DNA of 26,774 bases from the NCBI GenBank assembly GCA_049966915.1, contig JBMFTS010000007.1:1-26774 (forward strand). Direction: 5' to 3'. Position numbers and translations under genes: made by a program. The stretch is from JAGDXZ01 sp049966915 (GTDB lineage Archaea > Micrarchaeota > Micrarchaeia > Micrarchaeales > CABMGC01). The stretch's first letter is position 1. Each line of letters opens with the position of its first letter. Positions 15,495 to 23,456 of the stretch are shown in pieces. The notes beneath the pieces were generated by a model. The model ran no database searches. It had not been told where the DNA came from and saw only the letters and a program-made list of their open reading frames with translations.

Positions 15495-17675
15495 TTGGCT
15501 TTTGCGTATAGAATAGTTGCGCTGCCCGACCGGCTCGACCGCAAGCTGTTCATAGAATCCATGTTGGGCAGGCCTTTCGTGCTTTATTACGCGCTTGGCA
15601 GCGGCGAAGCCTATGTGATTGTACAAGCAGAAAAAGACAAGCGACTGCTGGAAAGTGCGGTTTATGGGCTAAAACTTGAGCTTGCAGGCCAAGAGATAAA
15701 AGCCGATTCTGCAACATGCATGTCGGCATACGCGTTGGGCAGCGATCCTGTTTCAAGCGCATGCGACGTTTTGTCTGGCGTGTCTGCTCATCTGCTTGTG
15801 TTGTTCGCGCCAGTGGCCCAGCGCCAGGTGGAGCGTGCAAAGAAAAGAATAGAGCACGATATAAGCAGCAAGGAAATACGCCTTACTCGAGGATACGGCT
15901 CGCGCACCGAATCGCAATCGACGCAGACAGAGCTGTATTACGATTCTGACAGGCGCAAGCTTCTGCTTTCAATGCTCGAGTCGCTCAATGCCGCGACGCT
16001 TGCAAGCGGCACTGCTTACGCAACGAGCTTGGCTGTTTTTGGAGCAGACGCGCAGGTAGCATGCACGTATTTGCGCGCAAGGCTTCTGGTGCTTGCCGAG
16101 CGCACAGTAAATGCAGCCTCGGCGGACGAGCTTTTCGAGAAGCTGCAGTGCGCAGAGCCGGTGCCTCTTGACACGCTCTCAGCTTCGAAGTTCATTTCTT
16201 TTCCTAGTTCTATAAAGCGCGTTCACGTACTCGGCGCACAGCCCGTTGCGTCGTGCGGCAATATTGTACTGGGCAACGTGCTTGAGCGCGGCGTGAGCGT
16301 CGCTGGGCCGCTTGCCGTAGACGCGTCGACTCTCAATCTGGGCACAATCATAACAGGCGTGCCAGGCACGGGCAAGACCTATGAGGCAATGGGCATAGCA
16401 GACCAGGCGCTTGGCATAGGGGTGCCTGTTGTGGTAATAGCGCCTACTAACGAATGGAACGGCTTCGGCAACGCGCACAGCCTGCCGGTGATAAGCCTGT
16501 ACAGGTCGCAGTTGCCAATAAATTTCTTCAAATGTGATTCCGATATAAACATAGAGCGGTTTTACGAAAACCTTGCAATGCTGCTTGCCATTGCTTCAAA
16601 CGCCGGGCCTTACACGAGGTCGCTCGAGAAGGTCTTGCTCGCTTCGTTCAAGAAAATATACGGCGAAACGAGGGATCCAGACCCTAGCCTGGTTTATGAC
16701 GAGATAGAAAACGAGATAATAGACGAGCACGCAAAGCGCAACAACGTGGGCGTGGAGTATACCAAGCACGGGGAGAACGTGCGTGCTGCGTTGCAGAATC
16801 TGCGGCTGCTGCTGTCAAGGCCCGAATTCGCTTATTCAGGCGGGGTAAACATGAGCATGCTTCTCAAGCGCGGCGCGGTGTTTGACTTATCGCATGTCAG
16901 CAACAGCATGAAGCCCTTCTTTTATGCGCTGCTGCTCAGCCAAGTTTACTCGCTTGCCGATTCGTTTGACGTGCGTGGCGATTCTGAGCTGAGGCTTCTC
17001 ATATGCCTTGAAGAGGCGCAGCTTGCCCTGCAGAGCGGAGAACCCACGGCTGCGTCCATAGACCTCGGGCAGCGCATACAGGATTTCAGGAAGAAAGGCG
17101 TAGGGCTCATGCTTGTGGCACACAACGTGACGGACATAGACCAGGGAGTGCGTCGGCTTTGCCAAACAAAGCTATACTTCAGGCAGAGTGCTGATGTATC
17201 AAAGTATGCAGCAAACGACCTCATGTTCGTTGGCGAAAATCCGGACGACGTGGCCAGCATGCTGAAGCTACTCGGTCACAGGATTTGCGCGGCCAATTAC
17301 GTAGCTTCCACTGCCGCAGGCAAGGAAGCCGCAAGCTCGGTGGTGCTGCTTGCGCGCGAATTCAATATTGGTGCAAGCGCGGACAACGCAGAAAGTCAGC
17401 GTATGAGCACAGCAGATAGCTTGGCAGACATGGTAATTGCAATACTTGGCGAGAACGGCCTGCCTTCCGAAGTGCGAATAGAGCTCGAATACGCCGGCGA
17501 AAAGATTTTTAGAGGAGAAACTGGCAAAGACGGCACTGTTGTGGTGAGAGGAACGCTCAAGGGCAAGCGCTACAAGCTTATAGTTCTAGGCGAGAAGAAG
17601 CGGGATACGCGCACGTTTTACGTGCTCGGAGGCGAGTCCAACAAGATAACTTTGGCCCAAAACAGCACAGTATAA
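15495..17675 (+). CDS. Large HerA/VirB4-class ATPase with C-terminal beta domain, UUG start
   Basis: This 726-residue ATPase has an N-terminal domain (~1-270) resembling VirB4/TraC N-domains: helix-strand blocks, a charged KKRIEHDISSKE region and a strand FISFPSSIKRVHVLG. Walker A is GVPGTGKT (288-295), and Walker B is LLICLEE with the catalytic Glu pair E506/E507. RKKGVGLMLVAHN follows, where HerA/VirB4 relatives have R-K-x-G-x-x-L-x-x-Q. The last ~70 residues form a separate beta-rich, CNA-B/transthyretin-like domain (KIFRGETGKDGTVVV), unusual for this class. TTG 15495 has a perfect GGTGAT three bases upstream; the in-frame ATG at 15477 has none. It is the operon's last gene and the best CedB/VirB4 candidate. 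Confidence 0.82.
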   Translation: MAFAYRIVALPDRLDRKLFIESMLGRPFVLYYALGSGEAYVIVQAEKDKRLLESAVYGLKLELAGQEIKADSATCMSAYALGSDPVSSACDVLSGVSAHLLVLFAPVAQRQVERAKKRIEHDISSKEIRLTRGYGSRTESQSTQTELYYDSDRRKLLLSMLESLNAATLASGTAYATSLAVFGADAQVACTYLRARLLVLAERTVNAASADELFEKLQCAEPVPLDTLSASKFISFPSSIKRVHVLGAQPVASCGNIVLGNVLERGVSVAGPLAVDASTLNLGTIITGVPGTGKTYEAMGIADQALGIGVPVVVIAPTNEWNGFGNAHSLPVISLYRSQLPINFFKCDSDINIERFYENLAMLLAIASNAGPYTRSLEKVLLASFKKIYGETRDPDPSLVYDEIENEIIDEHAKRNNVGVEYTKHGENVRAALQNLRLLLSRPEFAYSGGVNMSMLLKRGAVFDLSHVSNSMKPFFYALLLSQVYSLADSFDVRGDSELRLLICLEEAQLALQSGEPTAASIDLGQRIQDFRKKGVGLMLVAHNVTDIDQGVRRLCQTKLYFRQSADVSKYAANDLMFVGENPDDVASMLKLLGHRICAANYVASTAAGKEAASSVVLLAREFNIGASADNAESQRMSTADSLADMVIAILGENGLPSEVRIELEYAGEKIFRGETGKDGTVVVRGTLKGKRYKLIVLGEKKRDTRTFYVLGGESNKITLAQNSTV

Positions 17676-17696
17676 AAATGTGCAGTGCGTAATAAT

Positions 17697-17710
17697 GTTG
17701 TATTTTTGTT
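17697..17710 (+). terminator. T-rich terminator candidate after the DNA-transfer operon
   Basis: The sequence TTGTATTTTTGTT lies 22-35 nt after the ATPase stop. GTGCAG (17680-17685) and CTGCAC (17711-17716) flank it as a weak 6-bp dyad. T-tracts end transcription in archaea; efficiency cannot be judged. Confidence 0.45.
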
Positions 17711-17729
17711 CTGCACTATGGCAGATTAA

Positions 17730-17740
17730 TTTATAAATTT
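17730..17740 (+). promoter_or_regulatory. TATA box of the tes-like operon
   Basis: TTTATAAATTT is centred at 17735 and predicts a start near 17760, giving a 15-nt leader that includes the GGTG at 17766. A second AT-rich box (17747-17753) is less well placed. Confidence 0.6.
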
Positions 17741-17774
17741 AGTAGTTTTATAACTCAGTTATATTGGTGTATGC

Positions 17775-19568
17775 ATGGATCGTAGGGATAGGCTCGAAGA
17801 AAAAGAGGAAGCAGTAAGGCTGCAGGCGCCTGAAAACATGCAGGTAACAGTTACTGACCCGCTCTTAGCTCCTTATCACCGGACCATGGAAGAAATAGAA
17901 AAGATGCCTGTGCTTGAAAAGACCAAGACCGTATGCCCTGTGTGCAAGCTCATAATAGATGGCACAATTTACAAGGATGGCGACAACGTAATGATACGCA
18001 AGTACTGCCCTGAGCACGGCTGGTTCATAGAAAAATACTGGGAAGACTACGAAATGTACATGAGCATGAGGGATTACAACTACTTTGGCAGGGGATTTGA
18101 CAACCCAGATTATCTGAACAAGGGCGAAAACTGCCCGTTCGACTGCGGCATATGCGAAAGACACAAGTCGCACACGGCCCTTGCCAACGTGGTAGTAACA
18201 AACAGGTGCCATCTTTCGTGCTGGTACTGCTTCTTCTATGCAAAGGAAAATGACCCTGTTTACGAGCCAAGCCTCGAAGAGCTTGACATACTGTTCAAGA
18301 AGCTGAGGAGCCAAAAGCCAATACCTGCCAATGCCATACAAATAACCGGAGGCGAGCCCACTATACGCAGCGACATAACAGACATAGTAGGCCTGGCGAA
18401 GAAGGCTGGCTTTGATCAGATACAGCTCAATACAACAGGAATAAACCTCGGTCTTAACCCTGAACTGCTCGTAAAGCTAAGGCATGCTGGTGTGAGCACG
18501 CTCTACATGAGCTTCGACGGCGTAAGCAAACGCGCCAATCCGAAGAACCACTGGGAAATACCGCTCATTTTGGATGCCGCAAGAAAGGCCGGCGTCGGGA
18601 TAGTGCTAGTGCCCACAGTAATACGCGGCATAAACGACTCTGAGCTAGGTTCAATGATAAACTTCGCGCTGAACAACGTGGACATAGTGCGCGCGGTCAA
18701 CTTCCAACCAGTGTCGCTTGTAGGCCGAATGCCAGACAGGCTCAGGGAGAAGCAAAGGATTACAATACCTGGAGCCATAAAGGAGATAGAGCAGCAGACT
18801 GGCGGAACCATAGCAAAAGAAGACTGGTTCTCAGTGCCTTATATCGGCGGCTTCTCAAAGTTCATAGAAGCGCTGAGTGGCAGCTATTCGTACGACCTGT
18901 CAATACACTTTGCATGCGGCGCGGGCACGTACCTGTTCCTGGACAAGGACAACAAGGTAATACCAATAACGAGGTTCCTGGACGCAAGGGGAATGATGGA
19001 ATACTTGCAGAATGTAGTGAACGAAATGGAGCACAAGAGCAAGCTTGAGAGGCGCCTTATGGCGCTCAACGCGCTAATGAACATCAGGAAGTTCATAGAC
19101 AAGGAAAAGCAGCCTAAATCCGTCAATTTCACAAAGCTGCTCGGTAGCATAATTCTCAAGCACGACTTTGCATCGCTTGGCGCATTCCAGATGAAGACAA
19201 TATTCCTGGGCATGATGCACTTCCAGGACGAATATACCTATGACATAAAGCGCGTGGAAAAGTGCGACATACACTACTCTCTGCCTGACGGCAGGGTAAT
19301 TCCATTCTGCACTTTCAACGTCTTCCCTGAAATATACCGCGACAAGGTGCAGAGGCAGTATGCTGTGCCAAAAGAGGAATGGCAGGAGGCGCACAAGGGC
19401 TGGACCTACGCGTCTGACAAATACAAGAGAAACATAAAAGAGCTCGAGTCAAACCCGCTTTATGACAAGACCTACAACCACATGGTCAACTTCTTCGCCT
19501 TGCCTGTAAACGCGCAGCATGCAACGGCACAGACAGCGCCCATAGTGGCCGAGGAAAGCGCAAAATAG
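17775..19568 (+). CDS. tes: Tes/MJ0619-family radical SAM protein (tetraether lipid synthase candidate)
   Basis: This 597-residue radical SAM enzyme has a multi-cluster layout. It has a rubredoxin-like pair CPVC (C54, C57) with CPEHG (C78, H81), then CPFDCGICERH (C120, C124, C127, H130), then the radical SAM motif NRCHLSCWYC (C145-x3-C149-x2-C152), with TGGEP at 191-195. This order is that of the MJ0619 family. Its best-known member, tetraether synthase, joins two archaeol phytanyl ends to make membrane-spanning GDGT lipids at the cytoplasmic membrane surface. The C-terminal half carries further Cys residues (FACGAGTYLF, EKCDIHYS, FCTFNVF). GGTG is at -9 of the ATG. The next gene follows after 23 nt. 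Paralogues with other substrates exist, so the exact reaction is inferred. Confidence 0.82.
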   Translation: MDRRDRLEEKEEAVRLQAPENMQVTVTDPLLAPYHRTMEEIEKMPVLEKTKTVCPVCKLIIDGTIYKDGDNVMIRKYCPEHGWFIEKYWEDYEMYMSMRDYNYFGRGFDNPDYLNKGENCPFDCGICERHKSHTALANVVVTNRCHLSCWYCFFYAKENDPVYEPSLEELDILFKKLRSQKPIPANAIQITGGEPTIRSDITDIVGLAKKAGFDQIQLNTTGINLGLNPELLVKLRHAGVSTLYMSFDGVSKRANPKNHWEIPLILDAARKAGVGIVLVPTVIRGINDSELGSMINFALNNVDIVRAVNFQPVSLVGRMPDRLREKQRITIPGAIKEIEQQTGGTIAKEDWFSVPYIGGFSKFIEALSGSYSYDLSIHFACGAGTYLFLDKDNKVIPITRFLDARGMMEYLQNVVNEMEHKSKLERRLMALNALMNIRKFIDKEKQPKSVNFTKLLGSIILKHDFASLGAFQMKTIFLGMMHFQDEYTYDIKRVEKCDIHYSLPDGRVIPFCTFNVFPEIYRDKVQRQYAVPKEEWQEAHKGWTYASDKYKRNIKELESNPLYDKTYNHMVNFFALPVNAQHATAQTAPIVAEESAK

Positions 19569-19591
19569 GCAAGATGGTGGATGGTGATTGC

Positions 19592-20131
19592 ATGGTAGCA
19601 GAGCACTCCGATATGTATGTTGTTGACGAAGGCGAAAAATATCGCGTGCCATACAACGTTGTCAAGGAAGTGGTTTTCAGCGACCTGAAAAGCGACGAGC
19701 TTGTGGACCTCGAACATTCGGCGCGCATACAGTACAGGCTTCTGCTCAACGACGCAATACTCAGGGCAAAGGTGGAGTTTGTAAAGCGCACTATAACAAT
19801 AGTCTATAATCCGCCGGGATCCGGCAGCAGAAACGCTGAAATAAGCCTTGGAGACATAGTGAAGCTTCTGGAAAACGAGGGCGTGCACGTCAATCTACCC
19901 AAGGCTCAGCAAAGGGACGTCGATTACAAGGAGGAAATATGGCGCGCTCAGTTTCATCCTGCCACTATACGCGAACATCCGCCATACGGCTTCACGATGG
20001 ACGAATGGAAGAAAATGAAACCGAAGTACGAGATAAGCGTGCAGGAGTCGCGCAAGAAAAAATGGGAAAAATTCAAGGAATGGCAGAAGAAGTACGAGAA
20101 AGAGCACCCTGAGCTGCTTGAGCGCAAGTAA
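19592..20131 (+). CDS. Small protein with HMA-like ferredoxin fold and charged tail, downstream of tes
   Basis: This 179-residue soluble protein has three visible parts. The N-terminal ~50 residues are acidic (VVDEGEKYRVPYNVVKEVVF). A middle ~60-residue segment has the beta-alpha-beta pattern of heavy-metal-associated domains (ILRAKVEFVKRTITIVY, then EISLGDIVKLLENEGVHV) but lacks the CxxC metal site. A C-terminal highly charged helix (RKKKWEKFKEWQKKYEKE) ends it. ATG 19592 has a perfect GGTGAT three nucleotides upstream, so the longer in-frame start at 19574 is not used. It follows the Tes-like gene in the same unit, so it may be its partner, for example a lipid- or enzyme-binding adaptor. 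No family recognised; function unknown. Confidence 0.75.
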   Translation: MVAEHSDMYVVDEGEKYRVPYNVVKEVVFSDLKSDELVDLEHSARIQYRLLLNDAILRAKVEFVKRTITIVYNPPGSGSRNAEISLGDIVKLLENEGVHVNLPKAQQRDVDYKEEIWRAQFHPATIREHPPYGFTMDEWKKMKPKYEISVQESRKKKWEKFKEWQKKYEKEHPELLERK

Positions 20132-20172
20132 AGCGGCATTGGCTTTCTAGCTTTCTGGATTGCGCTAGCGCG
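20132..20172. other. Convergent gap holding a perfect 10-bp palindrome
   Basis: The 41-bp gap between two convergent genes contains GCGCTAGCGC (20162-20171), a perfect palindrome directly beside the stop of the DHH gene, plus short T-rich pieces. Nothing else is visible. Confidence 0.4.
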
Positions 20173-21564
20173 TTATCGTGCTTGCAGGGTTTTGTCTATT
20201 CCGTCCACGATCGATGCTATCACATTCTTCTTGTAGATTTCGTCTGACAGCTTTATGCTGCACGCGGAAGAATGGCCTCCGCCTGACTGTATTTCTGCGC
20301 CAAGCTTTTCCTTTGTGTTTTGCAGCACTTCCAGAAGATCGAGCTTGCCCTTGAGGCTTTTGCTTTCTCGCAGCGATATGTAGTGGCCAAAATGCAGCAG
20401 AACCACGGCATGGCCATTGTTGAGCTCTTCTATCCTGTCCATGAGCTTTGACGCAAACCTGCCAGGAAGCGGATAGCGTTCTTCGTCGTTTCTTATCTTT
20501 TCAAAGTCAAGCACGTAAGTGCTTGTGCTGCCTGTTTTGTACACTTTTACGCTGCTCAGCGCGCTGTCCAAAAGTTCTGCTATTCTGTTGTTGGCATACG
20601 CAAGCAGCTCCGACCTTCGTTTGTCATCGCTAAGCACAGATTCTATTGCTTCAGGTGTCAGATTCTCGTTATGTGACCCTGCAGCGTGCGTGTCGCTTGT
20701 TAGCAAATCAAGTATTGCCGCAAGTTCTTGCGAATCCCTTTTTGGCTTTGCATAATCGCTGTAGTCGCCAATGAACGACGCTTGGCTTATGAGCTCCAAG
20801 TCTACGCTGCCAAACGAGCACGCAAGCAGCGAAGCCAGAAATCCTGCAGTGAAGTTCGAATCGCCGCCGAAAAGCCACGGATTTATGTAATGGTCTAGTG
20901 CAACACCGCTGAATCCTTCAACCACTGGATGGTGATCGAGCCATATTATGTCGAACTCGCTGTTTAGCGTGCGTATGCCGCTGTTGCTCTCTTCTGTGGT
21001 GCCGAAATCCGTTATGAGCAGCAAAGGTTTTTCCAGGCTTTCGTAAGTGCCTGCAAGGAGCATGTCGGTTTGCGCATCCGATTCGGAATATGCTATGCCT
21101 TTGTGCATTTGCCACGTTATGCCGCTTTCCAAACCGATAGATTTTGCAGCAGTGTATAAGGCATAAGCACCGCTTGCGCCGTCTATGTCGTTGTGGTACC
21201 TTACAATAACAGGCGCAGCGCAATAAAGCTTGTAGAGAAGCAGCTGCGCTGCTCTCGCTATTTTGGGCCACATCTTCTCCGCAATCTCGCTGGCCTGCTT
21301 TGGTTTGGTCTTGCATGGCGCGCTTTTTACAGCGCTTGAGCAGGTGCTTTTTACCATTGCCACAATCTCGTCAGGCATTGCAGTGTTGCGGCTTGCGGGT
21401 TCGCGCGCGAGCTTTGCCTCCAAGGTCTCGCTTACCTCTACTACGTCTCCGGGTGCAAGCGCGAGCATGCTTCGCACTGAAATTTTGCGTGCAGGGCCAT
21501 TGTAAGGCAGTGCAAAATACTCAAGTGATTTTGCATGCTTTATAGACGTTATTACTGCTTTCAT
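20173..21564 (-). CDS. DHH-family phosphoesterase, RecJ-like
   Basis: This 463-residue protein has a DHH domain with HNDIDG (124-129), TDFGTT and LDHHP (D210-H211-H212), which hold the two Mn ions, and a DHHA1-type C-terminus with GGGHSSACS (428-436). The first ~60 residues resemble a small beta-rich domain, and a basic Cys/Lys linker (CKTKPKQ) follows. Archaeal members include RecJ/GAN-like single-strand exonucleases and Cdc45-like replisome parts, as well as nanoRNA or cyclic-dinucleotide phosphodiesterases; which applies cannot be told by eye. It starts 6 nt after the stop of the Cys-repeat protein gene, so it belongs to the minus-strand KaiC-like operon. Confidence 0.82.
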   Translation of the reverse strand: MKAVITSIKHAKSLEYFALPYNGPARKISVRSMLALAPGDVVEVSETLEAKLAREPASRNTAMPDEIVAMVKSTCSSAVKSAPCKTKPKQASEIAEKMWPKIARAAQLLLYKLYCAAPVIVRYHNDIDGASGAYALYTAAKSIGLESGITWQMHKGIAYSESDAQTDMLLAGTYESLEKPLLLITDFGTTEESNSGIRTLNSEFDIIWLDHHPVVEGFSGVALDHYINPWLFGGDSNFTAGFLASLLACSFGSVDLELISQASFIGDYSDYAKPKRDSQELAAILDLLTSDTHAAGSHNENLTPEAIESVLSDDKRRSELLAYANNRIAELLDSALSSVKVYKTGSTSTYVLDFEKIRNDEERYPLPGRFASKLMDRIEELNNGHAVVLLHFGHYISLRESKSLKGKLDLLEVLQNTKEKLGAEIQSGGGHSSACSIKLSDEIYKKNVIASIVDGIDKTLQAR

Positions 21565-21570
21565 TGCGCA

Positions 21571-22638
21571 TCATGTCGTTCCGTTTAGTGTTATTTCGGT
21601 CTGGCAGGCGCTTGCTATTGTGGCATTTGCGATTTTGCTGCACATGCTTGCGTTCTTCTCGTGCTCTGCCAATGTGCTATAGCATATGTTTGCAGAGTTG
21701 CCTTGCAATTCGTTGCACAAGGTGCCATTCAGTGTCCTTATCGCTTCTGCTATCGTGACTGACTGTTTGCAAAGCGTTTCGTATGCGCCAGCATTGCTGC
21801 AGAGTTGCAGCGCCTGGGTGAAATTAAAAGCAGAAGGCGCATGCCGCGTAGCTAAGGATACGGTGCTGTAGCAAAGATTCTGCAATTTTGGCTCTATCTG
21901 CTGGCACTCTGTAAGATTGCCAGACAAATACGCCGTGCCAATCATGCAAAAGTCCTTAGCAGAATACGCAGTTTGCGGCGCTGCTGCTTGCTGGCCCGCA
22001 TTTAGCGAATAGCCGAACAATGCAAAAGTAACGTTTTCGAGCGCAGGATTGGAAGTGTTTGCCACTACTGCATTTACTATTGTGGCGTTTGTGGAGTTGG
22101 ATATGTTGTAACAATAGGCGATGTTTTTGGTTGAGAATGCTTTGTAGGAAAGTATTTCTGAAGTGCATATGCTCCTGTTTGTATAGTTGCCAATGTTCGC
22201 GCACACGCTTGCATTTAGCAGTTTGTGTGCTAAAGCAAAATAGCATTCGCCGTTGTACGGCTGACCTTCGCCTGCGCAAATCGATGCGTTGCCGCTTTGC
22301 GCCGCAACGTACGCATTGCATTCTGACATGACCGTTGCGTTGGATATTTTTTTGCAGATGCTTGCGTTAGTTTCGTTTTTTGCTATTGCGTAATAACAGT
22401 CTGCCGCGTACGCGCTCGGCAACATGCCGCACATGCTAGAGTTGTTGTCTAGCTGCGCCAAGTCTTGTATGCACGCGTATTTGTTCTGCGGTACCACTAT
22501 GCCACTGCATCTGCCAAGCGGGCTAGTGCTCCCTACTGCGAGCCTTATTGCCGCTGTAGCAACCAATACGACGATTATGGCTGCTGCATAAATCATTACA
22601 AGCCTTTTTCTATTGTATCCTGTCTTGTTTTCAGGCAT
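21571..22638 (-). CDS. Surface protein of Cys-spaced repeats, rich in N-glycosylation sequons
   Basis: This protein of about 355 residues has a basic N-terminus (KTGYNRKRL) and one helix at about 14-36, a signal anchor. The rest is extracytoplasmic, with 20 cysteines spaced in a regular alternation of 14 and 11-12 residues (for example 57-71-82-96-108-122-133-147-159, and again near 232-246-257 and 309-320-334-346). Units read C-Y-x-x-(I/L)-A...N-A-S-x-C. About 20 N-x-S/T sequons are present. The plan suggests disulphide-stapled helical hairpins on the cell surface. The start is ATG 22638 or an adjacent TTG at 22641; neither has a clear ribosome-binding site. It lies between a KaiC-like and a DHH gene. 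Function unknown, possibly adhesion or an S-layer-related role. Confidence 0.8.
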   Translation of the reverse strand: MPENKTGYNRKRLVMIYAAAIIVVLVATAAIRLAVGSTSPLGRCSGIVVPQNKYACIQDLAQLDNNSSMCGMLPSAYAADCYYAIAKNETNASICKKISNATVMSECNAYVAAQSGNASICAGEGQPYNGECYFALAHKLLNASVCANIGNYTNRSICTSEILSYKAFSTKNIAYCYNISNSTNATIVNAVVANTSNPALENVTFALFGYSLNAGQQAAAPQTAYSAKDFCMIGTAYLSGNLTECQQIEPKLQNLCYSTVSLATRHAPSAFNFTQALQLCSNAGAYETLCKQSVTIAEAIRTLNGTLCNELQGNSANICYSTLAEHEKNASMCSKIANATIASACQTEITLNGTT

Positions 22639-22653
22639 CAAATCTACTGCCGC

Positions 22654-23373
22654 TCAAATGCCAGTGTCTGCAGATATCACATTGAATCCGCTTGATGTTA
22701 TCTCGTAAGGCGATATGACAAAACTGTGGTTGCTGCCTCTCATTTTAAGCACTTCCATGGCGAGCGTGCGCCTGTCTTCCTTGCCCGCTTCGTACATTAC
22801 TATTATGCCGTCGAATATGAAAAACTCCGGACCGGTTTCTTGGCCAAGCCTTTCAGGATTTGGCAGTTCCGAGGTGACAAGTGAAGTCGTATTGAGCCTT
22901 CTGAGGTTGCTGATTAGTGAGAGCATGGAATGTCTGTACGTTCCCGCGTCGTTTATGAGCATCTCAACCACGCTCAAGGAATCTATAACTACGCGGTTTG
23001 CCTTATACGTGCTTACTATGGACTCTATGTCTGATACTATCTTGCCAAACTCATAGGCGTTTGTGCTGCCGCCGCGTATTATGGTGGCAGGGTCTTCGCC
23101 GTCAATTATCAATTTCTTGCTGTCAATGAGTTCGTCTATGTCGGTAAAATCAGTAAACGCTTCCTTTGCGTTTTCTATGACGCGTTCGGGATCTTCTTCC
23201 ATGGCGAAGAATACGGACGTATTTCCCGCCTTGGCATTTTTGTAAAGATATTCGAAGCCCAGCAAAGTTTTCCCGGCACCAGGTCCTCCGGCAACAATTA
23301 CTTGGTTGCCTTCGGGTATGCCCCCGTAAAGCAAAGAGTCGAGACCTTCTATGCCAGTTTTAACTTTGTTCAT
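22654..23373 (-). CDS. Single-domain KaiC-like RecA-fold ATPase
   Basis: This protein of about 239 residues has Walker A GGPGAGKT near residues 29-36, the catalytic Glu region FAMEEDPERV and Walker B VVIDSLSVVEM. It is a single KaiC domain, unlike the two-domain cyanobacterial clock protein. Archaeal single-domain members are widespread signalling ATPases and commonly interact with partner regulators; none is named here. The start is ATG 23373 (a TTG at 23376 directly precedes it), with GAGATGGG upstream. The Cys-repeat gene follows after about 15 nt. A TATA-like TTTATTTTAAT (23397-23407, minus) lies in the divergent gap. Confidence 0.88.
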   Translation of the reverse strand: MNKVKTGIEGLDSLLYGGIPEGNQVIVAGGPGAGKTLLGFEYLYKNAKAGNTSVFFAMEEDPERVIENAKEAFTDFTDIDELIDSKKLIIDGEDPATIIRGGSTNAYEFGKIVSDIESIVSTYKANRVVIDSLSVVEMLINDAGTYRHSMLSLISNLRRLNTTSLVTSELPNPERLGQETGPEFFIFDGIIVMYEAGKEDRRTLAMEVLKMRGSNHSFVISPYEITSSGFNVISADTGI

Positions 23374-23417
23374 CAACCCATCTCGTTTGCCAACTTATTA
23401 AAATAAATACGCACGCA

Positions 23418-23430
23418 TACATATAATACT
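23418..23430 (+). promoter_or_regulatory. TATA-like element for the 23457 gene
   Basis: CATACATATAATA is centred at about 23425 in the 83-bp divergent gap and predicts a start near 23450, a 7-nt leader. The same gap holds the KaiC-like promoter on the other strand. Confidence 0.45.
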
Positions 23431-23456
23431 AACGCTATGACGCTGGTGGCAGTTGC

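Noticed and set aside
10755..17675. The region as an integrated conjugative plasmid or virus
   Set aside because: No relaxase, integrase, replication gene, toxin-antitoxin pair or direct repeats are visible, codon use looks like the flanks, and both sides are core genes.
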